The notes below the pieces were generated by a model, which was given only the letters and a program-made list of their open reading frames with translations, was not told the DNA's origin and made no database searches. A program made the translations under genes and the position numbers. Positions 35,341-47,092 of a stretch of 64,000 bases of DNA are shown here, one piece after another. Each line of letters starts with the position of its first letter. The first letter of the stretch is position 1. Origin of the DNA: Atherix ibis (lineage: Eukaryota; Arthropoda; Insecta; Diptera; Athericidae); assembly GCA_958298945.1 (NCBI GenBank), contig OY282605.1, forward strand, positions 9,757,811 to 9,821,810, in the 5' to 3' direction.

Positions 35341-38136
35341 ATATTAAAACAACATTCAGTTGTTAAATATTATTTAAATTACCCAAATAACGAACAATTC
35401 GAATAATAACTAACATTATTGTCTACAGTCTACATGGTATCCTTGCCAAAAGAAAAGCAATAGATAATATGCGGTTTTCAGGGCCAAGTGTCATCGTATT
35501 ACCACAAGACCATAGTTTTAATGGGAAACTAGCGCTCCACATGCTAAATACAAGTTGGACAAAAATAAATACCGCATTAATACAATATTAAGGATACTCT
35601 GGCAAAAGCAATAAATTCAAAAATATTGTCTCAAAGAATCATAAATGCCATTACAGGCGAATCACTAGTAGAAATTTATTCGGTACAGAGTCACAGCAAA
35701 TCCTGAAACTTTATTTCTCTCTTTTGGTCCTTCTCGTTATGAAGAAAGGATGAAAGTATTGTTAAGTGTTCATATTATGATTAAATTCAATGCCGCCCTA
35801 TTCTAGTATCTTCTGGCAAATGTCCAAATTGGCAAATAGTCCTGCCGACATAACAAAAAAAAATAGTAATACCGACAGACGTCTGTTCTAATAAATTTTA
35901 ACCAATGTTTTTTTTTTGCAAAGGACTTTTGTTTTTTACTCTCGCTCTCTGCTCAAATATTAAAAAAAAAACTAATCCAAACGACTCTAATAACGTATAA
36001 ATAAAATGTGATATTTTTTAATAGGAACTTTTTTTTAAAGGATACTTAGAGCCTTTTAAATTATGAATTCATAAAACTTGAGACTATTATTTCATGAGAA
36101 TTCTATAAAGAAGGAAGAATCCTGTCTGGATGATTTCGCTTTCTGGTATACGGCAAATATCCACTTTGGAAAAGTTGATTTTTCAGTATCTTATCTTTTC
36201 CCTCAGAACTGACTTTAAAAGATAACAAATTTCATTATTATTTGTTCACACCAAAAAGATAATATTTTCTAGTTATTATTTTTTTTCTTCAGTTAATTAA
36301 ACATTAATTAAAATCCAAAAGAAAATAAACTTAAAATATTGTAATAAAAATAATCTCGAAAAGTTTACGAATTTTTGCAAAACAAAATAAAAACCATCCC
36401 GTTTTGGGGCATATTTTATTTTGCCTTGTGATAATATTTAACAAATATTTGATGTTGAAATTTGCTAAATCTTTAGATAACCTCAATTTAAATATGAGAA
36501 AACAGATTTGTGAGGTCCAAATACGTGGTCTAAATGTGTACGAATAACTTATAAATGGCGGATTTTTTTTTTGCTGTTTGTCGCTGGAATTCTGAAGAGT
36601 GCACTAAACTTTGGTCATTGTTCTTCATAAATTATGTCAATGAACAAACCAAGGCCGGCTAGAATTTTTATCTTTTATCTTCGTAGGCATATCTAAGAAA
36701 GTAAGTGGAATACTTTCTACAAACGTATGGATTTTCGGAAATTTTATTCCACTACAATCCACCCAAAATTCCCATTTCTACTCGCAGTTGACTTCCAAAT
36801 AAACAAAAGCACAGCTTTGACTTTAGATGTGAACCGAAAATTAGCCAAGCATAGATTCGTAGGCAAATAATGTCACGTATTAGCTAGGCAGACAAACAAG
36901 TTGTGTCTGCATTTCAAGGATTTAAATGGCATAATCAGAATTTATGGGCGCCTTTCCTATACAACTTTTACTCAGCACAATGTCCTTTTGCTCTTTTCGC
37001 AAACAGCCTAAAAGTATTCATTCGCCATTCTACGTTTCTGCAGACGCAAGAAGTAAATAGTCTATAACAAAAAGGAAAGTGGGGCAGGCAGTACTCATTC
37101 CTTTTATATATTAGAACAAAAGACGTGAGAGTGGATTGTTCGGGATATAAATTTTGTTATGGAAATAAGAAGAGGATAATGATAGGCCCACACAAATAAT
37201 AAATTGGGTTGTGTCTATAGGACTTTAATTTCTGAAATTGTGAATTATCGCACGCAATTATAGAAATCCATAGGATTGGCCATTTACTTGTACAACAGGA
37301 TGTGTAGTCCCACTTCGATGAGAATTGCCAGATGAATATGACACCAAATAATTTGGCTGCCATCGAACACATTAATCATCACAATTCTTCGGGACGACTT
37401 TGCAGAACCATTGTCGGCACCGTACGTCTGATGGACGGTTTATTTTGTGTTCTTAAAAAAAAACAACGTGTAATTCGAAACACTCGAAAGTAATCCAAAA
37501 CAGACGACGAATACAATCGAAGATGAGGTACTACACACTCTGATCCTTACAAGTCTGGATATTGGTAGGAATGGTCCGACAACGAACTTAACTGAACGGG
37601 ACAGGATTGCATTGAACGTAACGTAACAACAGCTCGACAACAAAATCCTTCGAAAATGTAATTTCCGTTCTTCTTTCATTCCGACCTACTATGACATTTC
37701 GATTATGGGATTATCTCGTCCCTTTCACTGTCCAGCAAGTATGCAATGTCCGCTTATTTTCATCCTTGTAGGATTACGTTTAGGATGCTCTGCGTATTAC
37801 GCAATTTCTGTCCTTACCGCTTACTGGAATTAATATAATTCCAGCATAATGAAGTTGTCGACTTATCCTTTCCGCCAGTTATTTTCCGAGGCACTCTTTA
37901 TCCAATCTTCTCAAATTATTCCCATCCAACGAAATTCTTTTCATATAAAATTTTCTTTTTTAATATGTCATAAAAATCCTTTTATTCTTGGATAAATCCT
38001 GGTAAGTACAATTACGATTTTGATAAAAAATTTCCCATTGGACAATTCGATTGTTGAGGATATTTGTTTGTGTTAATTATAAAAATGAGGACATCAATAT
38101 AAAATATAATATACCAAATATCAAATATTAAATATA
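35341..38136. other. Unique AT-rich sequence, no gene seen
   Basis: Patches at 36590-37030 and 37150-37900 are less AT-rich and hold short frames on the minus strand without known motifs. The final 40 bases are an AAATATCAAAT-like simple repeat that also borders the next element on its right. Confidence 0.4.
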
Positions 38137-39375
38137 CCAGGTGTATAAGTTTAAATCCGCTGGTTTTTTTTTATATAAATAAAATTTATTCAAAGTACTT
38201 GCCCTCGCTAGCTACACATTTTTCCCATCTCTCGGGCATTTGTGGATACCACGCCAAAAAAAATTTCTTCTCTTTCGAGGCAAACCACTCATCAAGCCAT
38301 TTTCGGACGTCTTCGTAAGAATCGAAGTGCTGCTCAGCGAGCGCGTGGCCCATCGACGAAAACAGGTGGTAGTCGGAAGGGGCCAGGTCTGGTGAATAAG
38401 CGGGGTGGGGTAGCATCTCCCAGTTGAGTGCCTCCAAGTAGTTTCGGACCATTTTTGACGTGTGCGATGGTGCGTTATCGTGGAGGAAAATCAGTTTGTC
38501 ATGTCTTTGTTGATAATCCATCCTTTTTTCACGTAGAGCACGTTGCAATTTGATCAGTTGTTGGTGGTAGCGGTGGGCATTGATAACTTCAACAGGTTTC
38601 AACATCTCATGGTATACGAGACCCTGCTGATCCCACAAAACGTCCGAAGCGATTTGCTCTTGGGAAAGATGTTGATAGTTGGCCGGGATCAACCCACGAT
38701 TTCTTGCAGTTAGGATTCTCGAAATATATCCACTTTTCATCGCCTGTCACAATCCAATCCAGGAACGACTATCTTTTATGTCTGGCGAGCAAGATTTCGC
38801 ATGTGTTTTGGCGTCGCTCCATCTGCCTATTGTTCAATTCATGCGGCACCCATTTTCCGATCTTTTCAATCTTCCCGATGCCACGCAGACGCATGAAAAT
38901 GGCTGGTTGAGTAATACCCAATTGCTCCGCGAGCATTTTTTGCAATTGATTATTGTCTTCGTCCAAAAGAGCCTACAATTGATGGTCGATTTTCACGGCT
39001 CTTGTCAACCTTCCTAGGCCGATTTTCACGGCTCTTGTCCCACAAGCCAAAATTGCCGTCTTTAAACCGACAAAACTAATCTCGGTTCGTTGTTTCCGAT
39101 AAACCATAGGCCTCCATAAGCATTCGATGTGATTCGGCAGTCGATTTCTTCAAATTGATGTACAAAAGCAGATCTTCCCGTAAATGCTCTTTTTCTGGCA
39201 CAAAACTAGACATGATTACCAAAGCAAAAATGCAAGTTGTTGTACGAAATTGCTGACAATATGCACTGATTAATGTTGACAGATGTCAAACTCATAAAAA
39301 AAAGTATGGCGTGCCTATCGTAGCCTAATACGCTCACTCACGCCATCTATGACCAAACAGCGGATTTAAGTTAAA
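38137..39375 (-). mobile_element. mariner element, second family, one TIR truncated
   Basis: The left end reads CCAGGTGTATAAGTTTAAAT and continues CCGCTG, preceded by TA. The right end keeps the inverted inner part CAGCGGATTTAA (39358-39369) but the outer dozen or so bases are lost. Both sides are bordered by the same kind of AAATATCAAAT simple repeat, suggesting insertion into, or slippage across, that repeat. The transposase lies on the minus strand. Confidence 0.88.
38186..39213 (-). pseudogene. mariner (DD34D) transposase, frameshifted
   Basis: The likely start is at 39213 (MSSFVPEKEHLREDLLLYIN). The N-terminal part breaks after GLSETTNRD with a stop and a short duplicated segment (GTRAVKIG / SRENRP near 39000-39060). 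LLDEDNNQLQKMLAEQLGIT and IGKWVPHELNNRQMERRQ (about 38770-38960) are the second helix-turn-helix and linker. IVTGDEKWIYFENP (about 38715-38755) holds the first catalytic Asp. One more frameshift leads to the open frame 38186-38740 with LIFLHDNAPSHTSK (second Asp) and YSPDLAPSDYHLF (third Asp). Exactly 34 residues separate these two Asp. The C-terminal MPERWEKCVASEGKYF is complete. All three Asp survive, but several frame breaks make it inactive. Confidence 0.95.
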
Positions 39376-41200
39376 TATCAAATATCAAATACCAAATATA
39401 AAATATAAAATTGCTAAAAAAAAAATATTAATTCGTGTAGGATGTGCAAATAATTTTTCTCATGGAGAACAGAGTGAGTGGCGGTTGTTAGTGGGGGCGG
39501 GGGTAGTTGATAGTGTTGGAGGGAAAATATCAAACTAAAAAGGACATTCTCTGCTCATACACATTGTTGTAATTACTCTTACTCCTAACGACCCACCTTT
39601 ATAGAAACATTGCCTTTATGGCATGTCATGCTCCCCCTTCGCAAGTCCTTATATTTCTCGAACTTTAATATAAGACAAAAAGGAAACAAAAAATATAGCT
39701 ACCAACCTAACAAAAACGCCCAAGTTTTTGCCATATTGTCTCATACTGTGCGTTTAGATGAAATCATCAAAAAGTTCTATTTCTTGATGACTTTACTAAG
39801 GTTCGCCCTACCCTGTAATGTTTTTACAAGGAAGTAGCTAATAGTTAATGGCAATACTTACAGAAGTTATTTTAGTTTCATTATTAATCGTTTAGTTTAA
39901 TCGTCTCCAGTTGTTACGGTGCCTCTTATTTAAAGACTTCTGTTTATCCATTTGCCATTGTCAATGAATAACGTTTGTTCCATAAAGTTTTAGCATTTAT
40001 GCTTTCAATAAAAACTGATGACATGTAAAAGATATGAAAAATTCAAGGACTATCGTAACGATAGTGTGCAATATTGATGATATGCAAATTCTGAATTGAA
40101 TCAAGTTGGGGGTGGGAATGTATTTGTGCATGTACGTTGTCACGTCAGACGGTTCCTTTAGAAGGTTTATAGAAAATACTACAGAAATTTATATGTTCAT
40201 AAAGTTAGGTTATCAGGACTAAAATGGAGAGGAAAAAACTTAGTTGAAAGTCGAAATTCGAAGAGCGAAGGTGTTTTCGTGTTCATGTGAAAAATTGAAA
40301 CAATATTCGACACTAGAGAGCAACTATTCAAAATATTTTCCCACTAAAACTTTCATTATCCTTTTTTTCTTCTTCTTCTTCAGAATTCCTACTATTTCAG
40401 AATATTACGCATTTACTAGTTTTGTTCAAAAGTTATAAATTTCACTCGAGAGTAAACTTAAGCTTTCGATTTAATTAAACGTGTTTTTTTTTTTTTTTGC
40501 TAAAAGTGCCTAGTTTTTGGGATAAAATGTTCTAACTTATTAATCTGGATTTTTTTGGGATTCTATAGTTTCTAGAGATATTAGTGTAGTTTTTTGTAAA
40601 TCTACAGCAAATACTATTTTTATAAAATACGACTAAATCGGATGTTATTCTTACTTTACTTTTTTTGATTTTTTTTTTCAAAGTAAATGCAAATAATTTT
40701 CCACTACCCAACTCGAGGTGAATTTTCACACTTTCATTGAAAGGATAATTTACCTATTATTTTTTCACTTCGTTTTGTTTACAAAATTAAAATTTGTTTA
40801 ATCAAAAAATGTAATATAAAAATATTTTTAGTACACAAATAAGGATCCTGATAGAATTTTTTTTACCAAAATTAAATGAATTTTGAATGGAAATGCTTTG
40901 GAATGAAATGCAAATAAAATCAAGCTTTTTACTGAATAAACGCAAAACTTTTAAAGGTGTTAGCTAGACCGTATACATAACCGCACTCTTAATTATGTGC
41001 TAGGTTTTTATCGTGACTCTTTGTGCAAAATAATTTTAATCAATTCAGTAGAACTATTGACTAGACTATGTACTATAGGAGATTATGTGTATGAGCAGAG
41101 ATTTTTTAGAGAATATTTGTGCACATATTCCGCAGTTTTTTTTGGAATCTACAAAAGATTTTTCATTTACTGTACTTTCATATGGAATTTCCTTCGGAAT
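39376..41200. other. AT-rich stretch, no gene seen
   Basis: It starts with the AAATATCAAAT simple repeat and has a short G-rich tract near 39494-39510. The rest has no recognisable motif. Confidence 0.4.
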
Positions 41201-41265
41201 TGCTACACTTTTAAGAAAGTTTTTTAAGTATTTTTACTATAAAAAACCATCTTAAAAGTGTAGCA
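41201..41265 (+). other. 65-nt hairpin
   Basis: A perfect 16-bp inverted repeat, TGCTACACTTTTAAGA at 41201-41216 and its complement at 41250-41265, is followed after a 2x2 mismatch by a further stem of about eight pairs (GTTTTTTA with TAAAAAAC). The terminal loop is about 13 nt. The shape could be a pre-miRNA, an RNA regulatory stem or a MITE core. None is shown by sequence alone. Confidence 0.6.
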
Positions 41266-41499
41266 TCTTTTTGATTATATTGCAAGATTTTCTGTACCCA
41301 TTTTCTTGCTGATAGAATTTAAAAGCATTTTTTTTTTATATATCCTTTGTGTTTTACATTATGTGCATGCACTTTTTTGTGTTTCTCTAGGAAATATTGT
41401 AGAATAATTGAAGGGTCTTTTTATTAAAGCTTTTAAGAGAATTAAAATTCAGTATCAACACTCAAGCAAAAAAAAACATTTGAAAAATATTCCCTATCA

Positions 41500-41880
41500 A
41501 GGAGACAAGTTACTTGGTGGTAAAAAATATTTTTGGAGGGCCGAGAAGCATTGGAAGAGGAGCCTTTGCTTAGGAAGGCTTCGAACACTCAAAACTGATG
41601 AAAATTTTGACCCTTTAAAGGACTAGAACTGCTTACAAAAAGTTTCTAGAACCTTTTCAAGGACTAGAACTGTTTATGTTTTTCTGAGCTTTTACCTTAA
41701 AAAGAAGTCTTTAAGAAGCTCAGAAAAACGGCTATTAACGTCAAATGCCGACTGTAACAAGATTCTTCCTTATAGACGAGTTTTTGTTGGAAAAAAATAT
41801 TCGGTGGTTCCTCTGCCCCTCACCCCTCCCCTCACCTATTAATATGATCCGTGTGACTTTTTTTGTTCCCCAATGAATTT
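41500..41880 (+). pseudogene. mariner N-terminal fragment, copy 1
   Basis: Across frames the region reads IFLEGREALEEEPLLR, then KTDENFDPL, matching mariner FLEGREEVEDEPRSGRPSTSKTDENVERV. A CAAGGACTAGAACTG segment is duplicated at about 41618 and 41658. Near 41848 the bases for DPCDFF echo the third catalytic block (APCDFFLFP), suggesting a large central deletion. The second copy follows 150 bp later in the same orientation. Confidence 0.6.
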
Positions 41881-42027
41881 CAGAAATTTTACCTTTTAAA
41901 CAAATTCTTTTCCAAATAAAAATTCAACATTTTTTTGTTCCCCAAGAAACAAAAAAAAAAATACTTAAAATTGTATCATGTGCTTCCATCCCGCTATTTA
42001 CCTGCTCTAAGTCCATGACACAAAGTA

Positions 42028-42500
42028 TTTTTGGAGAGCCTAGAAGCAATTAAAGACGGATTTGATCAGAAAAGGCTTCAAGTTTGAAAACTGATGAAAA
42101 TGTGGAACGAGTGAGGACTCTTGTAAAAACAGACCGTAAATTAACATTTTCTGTCAACCAAATTGTTATAAAGAAGTCCGTGAATGGCTCAGAAAATAGG
42201 GTTCTTACGTCAGGTTATCCATAGCAGACACTAAGATGCTCCACTATGACAGCACCTCCGGTCACATGGTAAGCTCAATCAGTACCCCCTCCCAAAACAT
42301 ATTCACATAATCTCCAGTTTGTGTCTTTTTGTTCTTCGAAGTCTAAAACCATTTTGATAAGGTGTGTAATCGAGAAGCTGAAGGGGATTCCAGTTAAAGC
42401 TTTTCAGCACTGCTCCGAGAAGTGGAAGTAACGCCTCCGTCTTTGGAGTTTAATGTCTCCCCAAAGTAACAACTCATTACTTACCTTTGGCACCTTGTAC
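42028..42500 (+). pseudogene. mariner fragment, copy 2 (N- and C-terminal parts)
   Basis: FLESLEAIKDGFDQ (42035-42075) and, in another frame, SSLKTDENVERVRTLVKTDR (about 42080-42140) with KLTFSVNQIVIKK represent the linker and second HTH. EKLKGIPVKAFQHCSEKWK (about 42375-42430) is the mariner C-terminus, usually LKxIPxxAFQxCFExWKKRW. The catalytic core between is missing. Confidence 0.7.
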
Positions 42501-43050
42501 CAGACCACATTTCATATACAAAAATACATCCTCTAATATTTTAATTGGTAAATAAATTTATTTTTAATAGAAAAAAACACAATTCTCTTATGGCTTCGTA
42601 TTGAAATTATCACAAATAACACATGTTCGCTTCCACATAAAATTTATATCCAGAATCCCCAATTTATGTCAAATATTTTGTGTCACATAATAAATATACC
42701 AGAGCAAACTATGACATCTGCTTTTGTTAGTATAAGAAATTTAGTATTCATAATTTAATTGAGGAAAAAAATGCCAGACTGAACGAATACTGAAATAAAT
42801 AAGATCAGGTGGAATTTTCTTATCATCACATAGACAGGATTCTTGATAATCGTAAAGTTCAAGACTTGCTAGATGGCGTTGTTTCACATAAATTGTAAAT
42901 TGCTTTGAATTTCAAATAAAATTTCATTTAAATTGAATAACGTCACTAATAGTTAATACGTCACTATGGGCAGGTGCCAATCGAATATTTAAATTAAGAA
43001 AACTACGCATCCGCTACGTATAATAATACCGACTTGACTGGAGCAAAATA
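42501..43050. other. AT-rich spacer, no gene seen
   Basis: No motif or repeat recognised. Confidence 0.4.
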
Positions 43051-43980
43051 CGAGGTTTGTTGAAAAAGTATCGCGAATTTTGAATTTCCGCGGGTTATGT
43101 ATATTTGATTTTCGATTTTTTTGCGTCGTTATGTTGGTACTCATGTCTCTCACTTATGCCGACATGTTCGGCCATTTTGACTGTTCAGTTAAATTTTGAC
43201 AGCTGCCTTGCTTGCACATGTTTTGGCTCGTCTTCGATTTTTGCTCAATTCCAACCAAAAACAGCATCGTATTAACATTGCTAAGGAACTGTTAGACTCT
43301 GTCGGCGACGACCCAAAGTTGCTCCAGAGGGTCGAAACTGGTGACGAATCATGGGTTTATGGTTATGACGTAGAGACCAAAACTCAATCATCCCAATAGA
43401 AGCTGCCGCACGAGCCAAGACCGAAAAAAGCGCGCCAAGTTCGGTCGAATGTGAAAATTTTGCTTACAGTTTTCATCGATTGTAGGGGCGCGGTGCATCA
43501 TGAGTTCTTGCCAAAGGGTAGAACGGTCAATAACGAATATTACCTGTAAGTTATGCGCAAGTTGCGCGAAGCAATCCGCCAGAAACGCCCAAATTTGTGG
43601 AAGAACAAAAATTGGCTTTTGCACCATGACAACGCCCCTGCTCACGCATCGTTGCTAGCGCGCGCATTTATGGCCAAAAACAACACACTAATAATGACGC
43701 AGCCGCCGTATTCCCCACATCTGGCCCCTTGTGACTTTTTCTTGTTTCCGAAACTGAAGAGCCACATGAAAGGACGACGACTGAGGAGATAAAGATGGCA
43801 TCGAAGGAGGAGCTGAACAAGATCACATAAAAAGGATTTTTTGAAGTGCTTCGAGGATTGGAAAAAACGTTGACAAAAGTGTATAATATCTGGTGGGGAT
43901 AACTTTAAAGGAGACAACATGAATAAATAAATAATTTTTGAAAAAACACAAAATTCGCGATGCTTTTTGAACAGACCTTG
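43051..43980 (+). mobile_element. Deleted mariner element with both TIRs
   Basis: The left end CGAGGTTTGTTGAAAAAGTA and the inverted right end (to 43980, CAGACCTTG) give about 30-bp TIRs flanked by TA at 43049-43050 and 43981-43982. It has the same 5' leader and the same junction into RLRFLLNSNQKQHR as the copies at 16.4 and 47.1 kb. At 930 bp it lacks about one third of an autonomous element. Confidence 0.95.
43196..43915 (+). pseudogene. mariner (DD34D) transposase remnant, catalytic triad kept
   Basis: RLRFLLNSNQKQHRINIAKE leads to TGDESWVYGYDVETKTQSSQ (first Asp, near 43340), then a stop (TAG at 43397). KARQVRSNVKILLTVFID, NNEYYL, a second stop and LREAIRQKRPNLWKNKNW follow. WLLHHDNAPAHASLLARAF holds the second Asp (near 43630) and PPYSPHLAPCDFFLFPKLK the third, with exactly 34 residues between the two. 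C-terminal KCFEDWKK-like sequence is frameshifted. The N-terminal DNA-binding domain is missing. Confidence 0.93.
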
Positions 43981-44149
43981 TACAAACGAACAGAGAACTG
44001 ACACCTTAGGCCAACAGAAAATCTTACAGAAATATATAAGCACAACTGCACAAAAGTCCATCTGAAGGGAATACTGACCAGGCTTATTTCTTGAGAATTT
44101 TATCCTCTGATTATTTCCACATTTGATATTTACAGGTAGCTGAAAAAAA

Positions 44150-44400
44150 TAGAGTATTTTGGTCTTATTTCATAAACGGTGGTGTACCTCAGGGTAGTAT
44201 CCTGCAACCAATCCTTTTTAACATTTATACCCATGATAGTCATTGTCATAATAATATCCTAATCACACCATATGCCAACAATACAACTTTTTTTATACAG
44301 TTTAAAAATCTCTCCAAAGATTGAGTTTGGTTCAAAAGGTGCAGAAAATGTGCTCATGTCACTTTTACACTTTGCAGAGAACATGTTCTTGGTATAACAC
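44150..44400 (+). pseudogene. Jockey-clade reverse transcriptase palm fragment
   Basis: One frame reads NGGVPQGSILQPILFNIYTH then DSHCHNNILITPYANNTTFF. Jockey-type elements have GVPQGSVLGPxLFNIYTxD followed by FADDTA. The catalytic box is YANN here, so both aspartates of the FADD box are Asn and the G of SILGP is Q. The frame decays after FIQFKNLSKD. Confidence 0.85.
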
Positions 44401-47092
44401 CATAACGGCAGTAATATTCTTGTATATTATGATGGCCACTATAAGACTTGAGATGGATCCTCAAGCAGCACACTGCCGTACAGCTTAGGACCCTTTTCCC
44501 TAAAGATGACCGATCGATCCAATTCTTTCAAAAAAGGCGACTTGATCCCCAATCATCTTATCGGTAGGAGATAAGCTCACATTAAACTATTGCCGGTATT
44601 TTCTTTATAAATTGATTTAAAAAAAAACAAACTAAATAACATCATACGTAGCCATTTTAATCTCCAAAGGCTCCACTTTCTTATTTGATAAAAATCTTTT
44701 TGCTTTTTGAATTGTTTTTAAAATATAAAAAATCCACTTTGATCATTTATCATCAAGCAGAAAACACTATATTTTTTTGTATTTTATTATGGTTATTATT
44801 ATTAGGTATTTTCTCTTTAAAAGAGAGAGATAGATATAGAGATAAGAAGACTCCATTTCTATTTAAGCGATTTTTAATGATTTTACTAAAAAAAAAAAAT
44901 TCTTTTGTTTTTTATTTTTGCAATTTTATCGAAAGTTTTCATACTTTTAATTTAATTGGTAATCATAAAAAACCAAAGACATTTTTTACATTTAAATTAA
45001 ATAAGAAGAAAAAACTAAATTATTATAAACGAGAAAAAAAATAATCATTATAATTAAAAATGAATTTCAGAAATTTTACCTTTTATACAAATTATTTTCC
45101 AAAAAAAAAAAATATTATGAAAATTCATTTTTTTTTTTGGCAATTGTTAGAAAAGTGTTCCATCCAAGTAAGAAAAATTACCTGTAACGAGAAGAGAAAA
45201 ATATAGTTTTAAAATTAGTTTAAGTCAATTATATATAATATATACAAAAAAAAATATGAAAAACTAAAATTACACTCGTAGTAAGCATATTTTTACTAAA
45301 ATTATTTTTTTATTGATTTATTTTGCACAGACAATATATTTAAATTACAACTAATAAATTCCTTTTTAGCAAAAGGTAAAAAGGTAATTTCTTTATGAAA
45401 ACAAAACCCAAAAATCAGATACTAATATTATCTATATTATAAGAAATTAGGATGAAAATTGAGCATAAAAAAATAATTTTATAGGCAATCCAGCAATATC
45501 TTTTTCACTACCAACACAAACATAAAAAATCAATACTCACAACTTTGTCATAAGAAACAAGAAAAAAAATTATAATAATTATTATCTTAAATAAACCATT
45601 ATTCATTATTTAATGCCATTAAATTATAATGTAATCATTGGGGAAAATTATGAGAGGGAATTATGGGAAAGGTTATTCAATAATGCTTGCTTTAAAACAA
45701 CCCCAAGCCGGAAGTAGGCAAATATTCATCCAAAAAAAAAAAAAAAAAAACCCCATGGAAAAATGATACAAGCAACAACCAAAAAAAAAGGTGAAATTTA
45801 CCAAAAAAACCCCCCTTCCCCCCTCTACACATTCACCTTTTTACTAACGTAAAAATATCTTTAAATTAAGATAAAATTATAACAAAATATCTGATCGAAT
45901 GACAGTCATAAAATGTAATTTTCCGTAAATATCTGAAATTTTATGTATGTGTATCTTCCTAAATAAGACAAAAATTTCTACAGTTCACCTTTGGAATAAA
46001 AACCCATCCTTGTCAAGTACCGCCATCTTCACCAGCTTCAGATAGTATTGTTAAATAAAGCCATACCAATGTACAAACTAATATGTTGTCAGTTAAGAAG
46101 ATCTTATAAGTAAAAGAGTATCTAAAGGTGGGTTGAACAATATATATACTCGTAGATATAAAAACCAGTCAGATACAAACAACCAATAATAAAATCAAAA
46201 CTTTCCTAAAGGATGTGTGCCTGGCATTTAGACATTGACTGTATTAAGCGTCCTGCTACTTGGTACGTAGGTGGATACACGTCTCAAGCTTTAGTGTAGC
46301 AATGAATATAGGATGTAGGTAGTCAGATAAAGTCTATAAAAATATGAACTTCTGGAAGGCAAACTTATATACAATATATGGTATGGCAATCATACTCGTA
46401 ATACGCGATAGCTTTATTGGCTTTAGTAAATCAAACAGAAGGTGACTGTTGCTCCACAGGTACTACGATGCGGTGGTGGTAGACGTCAGTTAGCTAAACG
46501 AATACACAGGCGGGTAAATCTTCATACCAAAAGGGTAAAAAAAAGGATACAGTCTCTAGTCAATTTGGAAGTTCATTTTCAAAAACCAAAAACAACAGTA
46601 TACTAGGTGGTAGTCGCTCTCATATCTATAACACTGTTGAAGAAAAGATAAAAACTCAAATAAAGTTAAAAATATAAGAAAAATCAACAACGAATTTTTT
46701 CTTGCAATAAATTTTCGATTTTTTTTTCATAAAAATATATAATTTAATTCCAATATCTCTTATGGACTTGTGAACGCTAACCAACAGGATGCTGCTGGCT
46801 GATGTTCTATGTACAAAAGACAGGGTAAGAAGAAGATCAATCTCTTTTTATCTGGAAGTCGACACCGAAGAATAAAATGTCGTAAATTTTCTTTATACTG
46901 CTTTAAATAAGCACTTGCCACTTGTTTTTATTTATTTACTTTTTGTATTTGGAATATTATTCTCGATGATTTCATTCGCACAATAAACAGAAAAATCCGC
47001 CATTTTGTTTGATGCCATCTTAGCACACAGAGAGGAAAAATTAACTGATCCTAGATAAGCGTTAACCAGAAATGATTGGATTTTAAAGTATA
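44401..47092. other. AT-rich, low-complexity stretch
   Basis: Long A/T runs throughout, with a C-rich run at 45811-45828. A segment at 45060-45110 repeats 41873-41925 (AATGAATTTCAGAAATTTTA core). A less AT-rich patch at 46200-46560 shows no motif. The 119-codon frame at 44685-45044 is low-complexity lysine/phenylalanine-rich sequence and not credible as a gene. Confidence 0.45.

Noticed and set aside
44685..45044. 119-codon frame
   Set aside because: Low-complexity Lys/Phe/Leu sequence from A/T runs, with no start context or homologous motif.
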